Assembly: GCA_043774925.1 (NCBI GenBank)
Contig: JAYVSZ010000061.1
Span: forward strand, 1 to 12,828
Direction of reading: 5' to 3'
DNA length: 12,828 nt
DNA from: JAYVSZ01 sp043774925
GTDB taxonomy: Bacteria > Pseudomonadota > Gammaproteobacteria > Burkholderiales > Methylophilaceae
Notes under the pieces: generated by a model
What the model saw: only the letters and a program-made list of their open reading frames with translations
Told to the model about the DNA's origin: nothing
The model's database searches: none
Shown here: piece after piece, positions 7,519 to 12,753 of the stretch
Layout: each line of letters starts with the position of its first letter
Position numbering within the stretch: position 1 is the stretch's first letter
Position numbers and translations under genes: made by a program

Positions 7519-9636
7519 ATGTTTAATAAAGTCACAAAAAGTATTCAATTTGGCGCAAATACGCTCACCTTAGAAACAGGTGAAATTTCACGCCAAGCCG
7601 ATGCTGCCGTGTTGGTGAGCTATGGCGATACTGTTGTTTTAGTTGCTGTTACCAGTAAATCAGAAGTGAAAGCAGGCCAAGATTTCTTTCCATTAACTGT
7701 AGATTACATGGAAAAAACTTATGCCGCAGGTAAAATTCCAGGTGGCTTTTTCAAACGCGAAGGCCGTCCTTCAGAAAAAGAAACGCTTACATCACGTTTA
7801 ATCGATCGTCCATTGCGCCCACTCTTTCCAGAAGCGTTTTATAACGAAGTGCAAGTAGTTGCGACTGTAATGTCGTCTGACCCAGAAATTGATTCTGATA
7901 TTCCAGCGATTATCGGCGCTTCTGCTGCCATGTCACTTTCGGGCATTCCATTTTTTGGCCCGCTAGGCGCAATCCGCGTGGGTTACATTGGCGGTGAATA
8001 TGTAGTAAATCCAAGCAAAACAGAACTAGAAACCTCTGAAATGGATTTAGTGGTTGCTGCAACTGAAACCGCTGTGATGATGGTGGAAAGTGAAGCTAAA
8101 GAATTAAGCGAAGAAGTCATGCTAGGCGCAGTGGTGTTTGGTCACGAGCAAATGCAAGCGGTGATTAAAATGATTAGCGAGCTCGCACACGAAGCAGGCA
8201 AAGACGCTTGGGATTGGGCCGCACCAGAGCCAGATACTGCATTGATTGCAAAAGTGGCTGATTTAGCGGCTAAAGATGTAAACGCTGCTTTCCAAATCAA
8301 AGCAAAAGGCGAGCGTTCAGCCAAGTTAGACGAAATCAAAAACCGCGTGTTGGGTGCCTTGATTACAGAAGCGACTTCGACAGACGAAGCGAACAAAATT
8401 AAAACAGAATTTTTTAATTTAGAAGCCAAAACTGTACGTAGCCAAATTTTAAATGGTGAGCCACGTATTGATGGACGCGATACACGCACTGTGCGCCCCA
8501 TTACCATCCGCACTGGCGTGTTGCCACGTACGCACGGCTCCGCCTTGTTTACGCGCGGCGAAACGCAAGCGTTGGTGGTTGCCACGTTGGGTACAGGCCG
8601 CGATGAGCAAAAAATTGATGCATTACAAGGCGAGTTTACAGACCGCTTTATGTTGCACTACAACATGCCACCGTACGCCACTGGCGAAACTGGCCGCGTG
8701 GGCACGCCAAAACGCCGTGAAATCGGTCATGGCCGCTTGGCAAAACGCGCACTAATCGCTGCGTTACCAAATAAAGAAGATTTTGATTACACCATGCGTG
8801 TAGTTTCTGAGATTACAGAATCTAACGGCTCAAGCTCAATGGCTTCTGTATGCGGCGGCTGTTTAGCACTGTTAGATGCAGGCGTGCCAATGAAAGCACA
8901 CGTAGCGGGCATTGCCATGGGTTTGATTAAAGAAGGCAATCGCGTTGCTGTTTTAACAGACATTTTGGGCGATGAAGATCACCTAGGCGATATGGATTTT
9001 AAAGTTGCGGGCACGGAAAACGGCATTACTGCGTTGCAAATGGATATTAAAATTACTGGCATTACCTCACAAATTATGCAGGTGGCTTTAGCGCAAGCTA
9101 AAGAAGGCCGTACGCACATTTTGGGTATTATGAAACAAGCCATGAGCGGCGCCAATACTGAGATGTCGCAATTTGCACCACGTATTATTGTGATGAAAAT
9201 TAACCCAGATAAAATCCGTGATGTGATTGGTAAAGGTGGCGCAGTGATTCGCGCGCTGACAGAAGAAACAGGCACATCGATTGATATTGAAGATGACGGA
9301 ACAGTTAAAATTGCTTGTACATCAAGCGAGCAAGGCGATGAAGCGAAACGCCGTATTGCTGAAATCACTGCCGAAGTTGAAGTGGGCCAAATTTACGAAG
9401 GTCCTGTTGTTAAGATTTTAGATTTTGGCGCAGTCGTTTCATTGCTGCCAGGTAAAGATGGCTTGGTACACATTTCGCAAATCGCGCATCAACGTGTCAA
9501 TGCGGTGAGTGATTTTGTAAAAGAAGGCGACATTGTTAAAGTAAAAGTAGTGGAAATTGACGACAAAGGCAAAGTGCGTTTAAGCATGAAAGCCTTGATT
9601 GACGCGCCAGCTAGAGAAGAAGCGCCACAACAGTAA
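7519..9636 (+). CDS. pnp: Polyribonucleotide nucleotidyltransferase (PNPase)
   Basis: PNPase degrades RNA 3'-to-5' by phosphorolysis as a trimer and is usually part of the degradosome. I start it at ATG 7519, with AAGG at 7507-7510 (8 bases ahead), giving 705 aa starting MFNKVTKSIQFG; an upstream in-frame GTG at 7471 would add 16 residues unlike the family and lies inside the leader hairpin. Two RNase PH-like domains flank a helical domain. The first has the FFKREGRPSEKE loop near residue 77, the second the active-site GDEDHLGDMD with Asp485 and Asp491. The KH domain has its GKGG loop at 571-574, and the S1 domain begins at about VGQIYEGPVVKI (near 625). It has its own terminator. Confidence 0.98.
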   Translation: MFNKVTKSIQFGANTLTLETGEISRQADAAVLVSYGDTVVLVAVTSKSEVKAGQDFFPLTVDYMEKTYAAGKIPGGFFKREGRPSEKETLTSRLIDRPLRPLFPEAFYNEVQVVATVMSSDPEIDSDIPAIIGASAAMSLSGIPFFGPLGAIRVGYIGGEYVVNPSKTELETSEMDLVVAATETAVMMVESEAKELSEEVMLGAVVFGHEQMQAVIKMISELAHEAGKDAWDWAAPEPDTALIAKVADLAAKDVNAAFQIKAKGERSAKLDEIKNRVLGALITEATSTDEANKIKTEFFNLEAKTVRSQILNGEPRIDGRDTRTVRPITIRTGVLPRTHGSALFTRGETQALVVATLGTGRDEQKIDALQGEFTDRFMLHYNMPPYATGETGRVGTPKRREIGHGRLAKRALIAALPNKEDFDYTMRVVSEITESNGSSSMASVCGGCLALLDAGVPMKAHVAGIAMGLIKEGNRVAVLTDILGDEDHLGDMDFKVAGTENGITALQMDIKITGITSQIMQVALAQAKEGRTHILGIMKQAMSGANTEMSQFAPRIIVMKINPDKIRDVIGKGGAVIRALTEETGTSIDIEDDGTVKIACTSSEQGDEAKRRIAEITAEVEVGQIYEGPVVKILDFGAVVSLLPGKDGLVHISQIAHQRVNAVSDFVKEGDIVKVKVVEIDDKGKVRLSMKALIDAPAREEAPQQ

Positions 9637-9650
9637 TTAAGTATTAAATA

Positions 9651-9676
9651 AAAAAGCCCGCAATTGCGGGCTTTTT
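9651..9676 (+). terminator. Intrinsic terminator of pnp
   Basis: A perfect 26-base palindrome: AAAAAGCCCGCAA (9651-9663) facing TTGCGGGCTTTTT (9664-9676). It begins 14 bases after the pnp stop. Confidence 0.95.
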
Positions 9677-9923
9677 GTTTAAAATAAAACGCCATACTCT
9701 ACATTACCTCGCATGATTTCTTAAATAGTTAATTGCAGAATTATTTTTTACAGACTTTAACTGAGTCTGTACAACCATATGATTTATTTGTTATTTATTC
9801 CATATTTCTCATAAAATTCAAAAATCTCACTATCTATCCATCATTACTATTCAGTAAATAATACATATTTTTAGGTTTATATTGCTTTTACTTTGATTTT
9901 CTGTTAATCTGACACTAATGGAA

Positions 9924-9957
9924 AAGGCCAAAACCCCGTTCAAGAAATTTTGGCCTT
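9924..9957. repeat. 10-bp perfect inverted repeat
   Basis: AAGGCCAAAA (9924-9933) is the exact reverse complement of TTTTGGCCTT (9948-9957), with a 14-base loop. It has no proper T-run on the plus strand. It could be an operator, a bidirectional terminator, or part of an RNA leader. Confidence 0.6.
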
Positions 9958-9983
9958 ATTGATACAAAATATATATGCTTCGT

Positions 9984-10021
9984 ACTTGGATTTACGCCCC
10001 TCTAAAGTGGGGGCACCAAGT
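9984..10021 (+). promoter_or_regulatory. Two-tier stem-loop in the leader of the 193-aa gene
   Basis: The outer stem ACTTGG (9984-9989) pairs with CCAAGT (10016-10021). The inner stem GCCCC (9996-10000) pairs with GGGGC (10010-10014). An asymmetric internal loop (6 bases against 1) separates them. The structure ends 20 bases before the ribosome binding site of the next gene, so an RNA control role is possible but unproven. Confidence 0.45.
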
Positions 10022-10053
10022 TTTATGCTTAACACACTATTGAGAGGTAAGCG

Positions 10054-10635
10054 ATGCCCATTCTAAGTCAACACACCCCCTTTGTCAAGGAACAAATAGG
10101 CTATTACGACCATATGGCCGTCAAATTCCGTAGCCAGCCTGATAAGCAAAAAGTATATATAGACGTAGCAGAAAAGTTACGCGCATTGCTTAGCGATATG
10201 GAAAACGACCAATCGCAAACAACATCAACCTCGCGCATTGCAAAAGATTACAGCGGCATATCCGCAAAACTACCGGCTGACTTTTTTTCAAATCCACTAG
10301 CTCTTGCGCCTACTGATTATGCAGGTTTAGAACAAGATTTGTTAAGCGAGTTAAATATTACCGAAAACGATAAATTAGAATCTACTATCGTTGACTTAAT
10401 AAATGCAGCTGGAGGAGTGCTTGTCTTAGATAAAATAATGGTCGGAATTTTCCATATCACAGGTGAAAAACATCAGCGCGTATCAATGACAGCCAAGCTT
10501 TATAGAATGGCGAAGAAAAATCTTGTATATAGCGTTCCCAAGAAAAAAGGTGTTTACACTACCGCTAAGCCAATTTTAGATGCTGAAGAATTTGATGACC
10601 TAACAGGTGAAGTTGGGGAGGGAAGCATATCATGA
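10054..10635 (+). CDS. Unrecognised 193-aa protein with winged-helix-like C-terminus
   Basis: I do not recognise this protein as a named family. GAGAGG (10042-10047) 6 bases before the ATG is a strong ribosome binding site, so the gene is very likely real. Residues 1-50 look helical (KVYIDVAEKLRALLSDME); 52-90 are polar and probably flexible. Residues about 107-168 resemble a winged helix-turn-helix: helix STIVDLINAAGG, then VSMTAKLYRMAKKNLVYSV as a recognition-helix-plus-strand stretch, and a basic turn PKKKGVYTT like a wing. That suggests nucleic-acid binding, by shape only. The C-terminus is acidic (EEFDDLTGEVGEG). There is no signal peptide or membrane segment. It is followed directly by a structured non-coding stretch and a microprotein gene, and sits between core genes as an orphan. 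Confidence 0.85.
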   Translation: MPILSQHTPFVKEQIGYYDHMAVKFRSQPDKQKVYIDVAEKLRALLSDMENDQSQTTSTSRIAKDYSGISAKLPADFFSNPLALAPTDYAGLEQDLLSELNITENDKLESTIVDLINAAGGVLVLDKIMVGIFHITGEKHQRVSMTAKLYRMAKKNLVYSVPKKKGVYTTAKPILDAEEFDDLTGEVGEGSIS

Positions 10636-10690
10636 GGTAGTGCAGAGGCTGAGTGGACATTGCCGCCGTTGCTTAGCCCAAATAGAAAAA

Positions 10691-10736
10691 CCCTATATTA
10701 AGTTCTTAAGTCTTGGTGGACATACTTAATATAGGG
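10691..10736. repeat. Perfect 13-bp inverted repeat with 20-base loop
   Basis: CCCTATATTAAGT (10691-10703) is the exact reverse complement of ACTTAATATAGGG (10724-10736). The loop holds the palindrome CTTAAG (10705-10710) and one copy of the GTGGACAT repeat. No T-run follows, so it is not an ordinary terminator. It could be an RNA stem, a dimeric binding site, or a small palindromic insertion. Confidence 0.75.
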
Positions 10737-10755
10737 CGGTGTGGCACTTACTTAT

Positions 10756-10823
10756 GGGGCGGGTTTGGTACGGCTTCGGATTCCTACATCGTTACGCCGA
10801 GGGTTCAAATCCCTTCCGCTCCA
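10756..10823 (+). other. tRNA-like domain without a D-stem
   Basis: GAGGG (10799-10803), loop TTCAAAT (10804-10810) and CCCTT (10811-10815) form a canonical T-arm, with the invariant TTC and A58-type residues. It is followed at once by CCGCTCC (10816-10822) and a discriminator-like A (10823). CCGCTCC can pair over 7 bp (one G-U) with GGGGCGG at 10756-10762. Between these lie only 36 bases: a D-loop-like TTTGGTA (10764-10770), no D-stem, then CGGC (10771-10774) against GCCG (10796-10799) with a weak inner CG-AT helix. No anticodon arm can be assigned and no CCA end is encoded (CAC then Ts). It could be a tmRNA-like or armless tRNA-like element, a decayed tRNA gene, or an attachment-site copy of a tRNA 3' end. 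Confidence 0.45.
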
Positions 10824-10837
10824 CTTTTTTGCTACAT

Positions 10838-10870
10838 GGGCAGTTTACCGTTTATAACGGCAAATTGTCC
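10838..10870 (+). promoter_or_regulatory. Strong leader hairpin of the microprotein gene
   Basis: GGGCAGTTT (10838-10846) pairs with AAATTGTCC (10862-10870) with two G-U pairs. After one A-C mismatch, CCGTT (10848-10852) pairs with AACGG (10856-10860) around TAT. The hairpin ends 7 bases before the Shine-Dalgarno at 10878. Confidence 0.6.
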
Positions 10871-10889
10871 AGTAATTTAAGGACTTACC

Positions 10890-11048
10890 ATGACAAAGAC
10901 TGTCAAAAGCAACAAAGAAACAACATCCCAGCGTGTGGCGACAATAGCCTCAAAGGCGTTGAAAGACCCTGCAAGTATGACCGAAAAGCAGATACGAACG
11001 CTAGCTGGGAGTGTGCTTACACAAGCACCAGATAAGCACAGTAAGTAG
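10890..11048 (+). CDS. 52-aa basic microprotein, unknown function
   Basis: The frame runs from ATG 10890 to TAG 11046-11048 and encodes MTKTVKSNKETTSQR, then VATIASKALKDPASMT, EKQIRTLAGSVLTQ and APDKHSK. The ribosome binding site TAAGGA (10878-10883) lies 6 bases before the ATG, and an intrinsic terminator follows 14 bases after the stop, so it has the dress of a real gene despite its size. It is lysine-rich and hydrophilic, with no membrane segment or signal. The VATIASKAL and IRTLAGSVLTQ halves look like two short amphipathic helices. I recall small hypothetical proteins of this AS-K-L...AGS-L-Q style in accessory regions of other proteobacteria, but I cannot name a family or function. It may share a transcript with the 193-aa gene. 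Confidence 0.72.
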   Translation: MTKTVKSNKETTSQRVATIASKALKDPASMTEKQIRTLAGSVLTQAPDKHSK

Positions 11049-11062
11049 GTAGCTAAGAGTAT

Positions 11063-11090
11063 AAAAAGCCCGCATTCGCGGGCTTTTTAT
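11063..11090 (+). terminator. Intrinsic terminator after the microprotein gene
   Basis: AAAAAGCCCGC (11063-11073) pairs with GCGGGCTTTTT (11078-11088), 11 pairs around ATTC. It closely resembles the pnp terminator at 9651. The symmetry means it could work both ways, but dksA has its own terminator nearer. Confidence 0.94.
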
Positions 11091-11139
11091 ATGCTCGGAG
11101 AAGCGCATAGATATTGGCTTGTAGGGCAGTGGTTTAAAC

Positions 11140-11164
11140 AAAAAAACGACTCGAAAGTCGCTTT
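11140..11164 (-). terminator. Intrinsic terminator of dksA
   Basis: Read on the minus strand, AAAGCGACT pairs with AGTCGTTTT around TTCG (11164 to 11143), followed by a T7 run (11146-11140). It lies about 75 bases past the dksA stop. The bases between it and the stop also hold a small TAACC/GGTTA hairpin (11201-11214). Confidence 0.85.
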
Positions 11165-11224
11165 GTTTGCTTTTGGTGCTGATTGCTTTTAGTTCCGACA
11201 TAACCTAAAGGTTAGTCTTCACTG

Positions 11225-11258
11225 AAAGCAGCTAGCACACTAGTGTGCTAGCTGCTTT
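11225..11258. repeat. 34-bp perfect palindrome across the dksA stop codon
   Basis: Every base from 11225 to 11258 matches its partner (centre ACTAGT, 11239-11244), giving two 17-bp arms with no spacer. The dksA stop (11240-11242) is at the centre, so the last codons of dksA form one arm. No long T-run follows on the minus strand, so it is a weak terminator at best. Confidence 0.85.
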
Positions 11259-11662
11259 TCCCGCATTTCATCTAGCGTTTTGCAATCGATGCAGAGCGTT
11301 GCCGTTGGGCGCGCTTCTAGGCGTTTTAAGCCAATTTCTACGCCGCAGCCTTCGCAGTAGCCGTACTCGTTGGTGTCAATATTGCGCAAGGTTTCGTCGA
11401 TTTTTTTAACCAATTTGCGCTCGCGGTCGCGGTTGCGTAATTCCAAAGCCATGTCAGATTCTTGGCTGGCGCGGTCATTTGGGTCAGCAAACATTGTCAC
11501 TTCGTCCTGCATGGTATGCACGGTGCGCTCTATGTCGTGACTCAGCTCAGATTTCCAGTCGTTCAAAATCTTGCGAAAGTGGTTCAGTTGGTTTTTGTTC
11601 ATGTACTCCTCATCAACTTTTGGCTGATAAGGGGTGAAAGTTTTGTTCAGTGCTTCTGCCAT
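11240..11662 (-). CDS. dksA: RNA polymerase-binding transcription factor DksA
   Basis: DksA inserts its coiled coil into the RNA polymerase secondary channel and, with ppGpp, lowers rRNA and tRNA transcription and activates amino-acid genes. The product is 140 aa, slightly shorter than the 151 aa of E. coli. The coiled coil spans about 33-105 with the tip DPNDRA, so the key acidic tip residues Asp60 and Asp63 and Ala65 are present. ELRNRDRERKLVKKI follows, then the zinc finger with all four cysteines (Cys103, Cys106, Cys124, Cys127) in GYCEGCGVEIG and LCIDCK. The start is ATG at 11662 with GGA at 11673-11671 (minus strand, 8 bases ahead). It is monocistronic, transcribed away from folD's end by its own promoter and convergent with the 10054-11090 genes. 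Confidence 0.97.
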   Translation of the reverse strand: MAEALNKTFTPYQPKVDEEYMNKNQLNHFRKILNDWKSELSHDIERTVHTMQDEVTMFADPNDRASQESDMALELRNRDRERKLVKKIDETLRNIDTNEYGYCEGCGVEIGLKRLEARPTATLCIDCKTLDEMREKQLAH

Positions 11663-11740
11663 TTTTTAATTCCAAAAAAGCGCGGTAAATATTGCGCTCG
11701 AAAAAGGTAAATTAAAGAGTTATTAAATTTTAATCGCGCG

Positions 11741-11769
11741 AGTGTACACCGAATATTTGTACTATGCAA
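11741..11769 (-). promoter_or_regulatory. Sigma70 promoter of dksA
   Basis: On the minus strand TTGCAT (11769-11764) and TACACT (11746-11741) are 17 bases apart. Transcription would start near 11734, about 70 bases before the dksA ATG. It sits in the 138-base gap between folD and dksA, where I see no clear folD terminator. Confidence 0.7.
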
Positions 11770-11800
11770 AAGTAAATTTGTAAACCAATTGTTGCGCGTT

Positions 11801-12661
11801 TTAGGCGCGTGATTCTTGCAGCTCTAAAGCCAGTAAGGTGTTGTCCATCAGTGTTGCAACCGTCATTGGGCCAACGCCACCAGGCACAGGCGTAATGTAG
11901 CTTGCACGTTCTTTTGCCAATTTAAAATCTACATCACCGCTCAAGCTGCCATCGGCTAGCCTGTTAATGCCAATGTCTATTACAATCGCGCCGCGTTTTA
12001 TCCAATCACCCTGAATAAGGCCTGCCTTGCCTGCCGCTGCGACGACTAAATCTGCGCCTTTGACTTTGCTTGCTAAATCTTTGGTGTGGCGATGACAGCT
12101 GGTAATGGTACAGCCTGCGAGTAGCAACTCTAGCGCCATGGGGCGGCCAACGTTGTTAGAGACGCCGACAATCACTGCGTCCATGCCGACAATATCAATA
12201 TTGCTGGCTTGCAACATCTTAATCACGCCAAATGGCGTGCAAGAGCGCAACGTGGGCTGGCGTAGCGCCAAGCGGCCGATGTTATAGGGATGAAAGCCAT
12301 CCACGTCTTTATTCACGCTGATGCGCTCGATAATATGCTCATTTTTAATTTGCGCTGGCAACGGCGTTTGCACCAAAATGCCGTCCACACTGGCGTCGTT
12401 ATTCAACTTGTCGATAAGTGCGAATAATTCTGTCTCAGTCGTGCTGGCGGGTAGATTGTGCGAAACATCCGTAATGCCCACTTTTGCACAAGCTAATTTT
12501 TTGTTGCGTACGTAAATGGCAGAGGCGGGATCGGCGCCGACGAGTATAACGGCAAGGCATGGTGCACGCTTTCCTGCGGCAACACGCGCTGCAATTTTTG
12601 CTCTAATTTCACTCAATAGGCTTTCTGCAATGGCTTTGCCATCAATAATTTGTGCTGTCAT
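11801..12661 (-). CDS. folD: Methylenetetrahydrofolate dehydrogenase / methenyltetrahydrofolate cyclohydrolase FolD
   Basis: FolD oxidises 5,10-methylene-THF with NADP+ and hydrolyses the methenyl form to 10-formyl-THF, feeding purine synthesis and formylation of initiator tRNA; in a methylotroph it would also link one-carbon flux. At 286 aa it matches the E. coli length. Visible motifs are the active-site YVRNKK with Tyr50 and catalytic Lys54, DGILVQTPLP, DVDGFHPYNIGRL, the nucleotide-binding GVSNNVGRPMALELL, GDWIKRGAIVIDIGIN and PVPGGVGPMTVATL near the end. Small departures from the commonest form are Leu56 (often Lys, YVxxKxKA) and NNVGRP (often NIVGRP); neither removes the catalytic lysine. 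The ATG at 12661 fits the family N-terminus IIDGKAIA; the ribosome binding site is weak. It is divergent from the tRNA-Pro gene. Confidence 0.97.
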   Translation of the reverse strand: MTAQIIDGKAIAESLLSEIRAKIAARVAAGKRAPCLAVILVGADPASAIYVRNKKLACAKVGITDVSHNLPASTTETELFALIDKLNNDASVDGILVQTPLPAQIKNEHIIERISVNKDVDGFHPYNIGRLALRQPTLRSCTPFGVIKMLQASNIDIVGMDAVIVGVSNNVGRPMALELLLAGCTITSCHRHTKDLASKVKGADLVVAAAGKAGLIQGDWIKRGAIVIDIGINRLADGSLSGDVDFKLAKERASYITPVPGGVGPMTVATLMDNTLLALELQESRA

Positions 12662-12714
12662 GCGGCCGTTTCAAACAAAAATGAGAAATAAAGCGGTATT
12701 TTAACATATTCGAA

Positions 12715-12743
12715 TTGACCAAAAGCTCGGTTTGCGCTATATT
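12715..12743 (+). promoter_or_regulatory. Sigma70 promoter of tRNA-Pro
   Basis: TTGACC (12715-12720, 5/6) and TATATT (12738-12743, 5/6) are 17 bases apart. Transcription would start around 12750, only a few bases before the mature tRNA. The same region must also hold the divergent folD promoter, which I could not pin down. Confidence 0.8.
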
Positions 12744-12753
12744 TCTGCCTCTT

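Larger units (their letters stand above)
9677..10053. other. AT-rich spacer of 377 bases with several inverted repeats, no gene seen
   Basis: No credible reading frame was found on either strand. The first 220 bases are very AT-rich. TACAGACT (9749-9756) faces AGTCTGTA (9764-9771), a perfect 8-bp repeat with a 7-base loop. Two stronger structures at 9924-9957 and 9984-10021 are listed separately. Promoter candidates for the gene at 10054 are weak: TTGATA at 9959-9964 is a good -35-like hexamer but has no matching -10 at the usual distance, and TATATA/TATATG at 9970-9977 lacks a good -35. Confidence 0.6.
10640..10830 (+). ncRNA. Possible structured RNA between the orphan gene and the microprotein
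   Basis: About 190 non-coding bases with unusually dense pairing. GGCTGAG (10647-10653) pairs with CTTAGCC (10672-10678) with one G-U, a perfect 13-bp hairpin lies at 10691-10736, and a tRNA-like 3' domain at 10756-10823 runs into six Ts (10825-10830). GTGGACAT occurs at 10653-10660 and again at 10716-10723. I found no convincing promoter of its own; it may be processed from the 10054 gene transcript. No match to a named RNA class is claimed. Confidence 0.35.

Noticed and set aside
102..9940. Shared 11-mer AAAACCCCGTT at 102-112 and 9930-9940
   Set aside because: Different hairpin contexts; a short match of this kind is expected by chance or from common terminator composition.
10636..10890. 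Complete tmRNA (one-piece or permuted)
   Set aside because: No tag-like reading frame of the A-N-D-E...A-L-A-A type, and no second acceptor strand downstream of 10823 as a permuted gene would need.
10739..11035. 98-residue plus-strand reading frame across the tRNA-like element
   Set aside because: It runs through the acceptor, T-arm and leader hairpin, has no ribosome binding site, and its composition (Trp/Tyr/Arg/Cys-rich, no pattern) looks random; the overlapping 52-aa frame has better signals.
10054..11048. Toxin-antitoxin pair, retron, CRISPR-related or transposon system
   Set aside because: No reverse transcriptase, nuclease, transposase or integrase motif and no spaced repeats are visible; the two proteins match no toxin family I can recognise.
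11001..11201. 66-residue minus-strand frame downstream of dksA
   Set aside because: It spans two terminators and the end of the microprotein gene, without a ribosome binding site or recognisable pattern.
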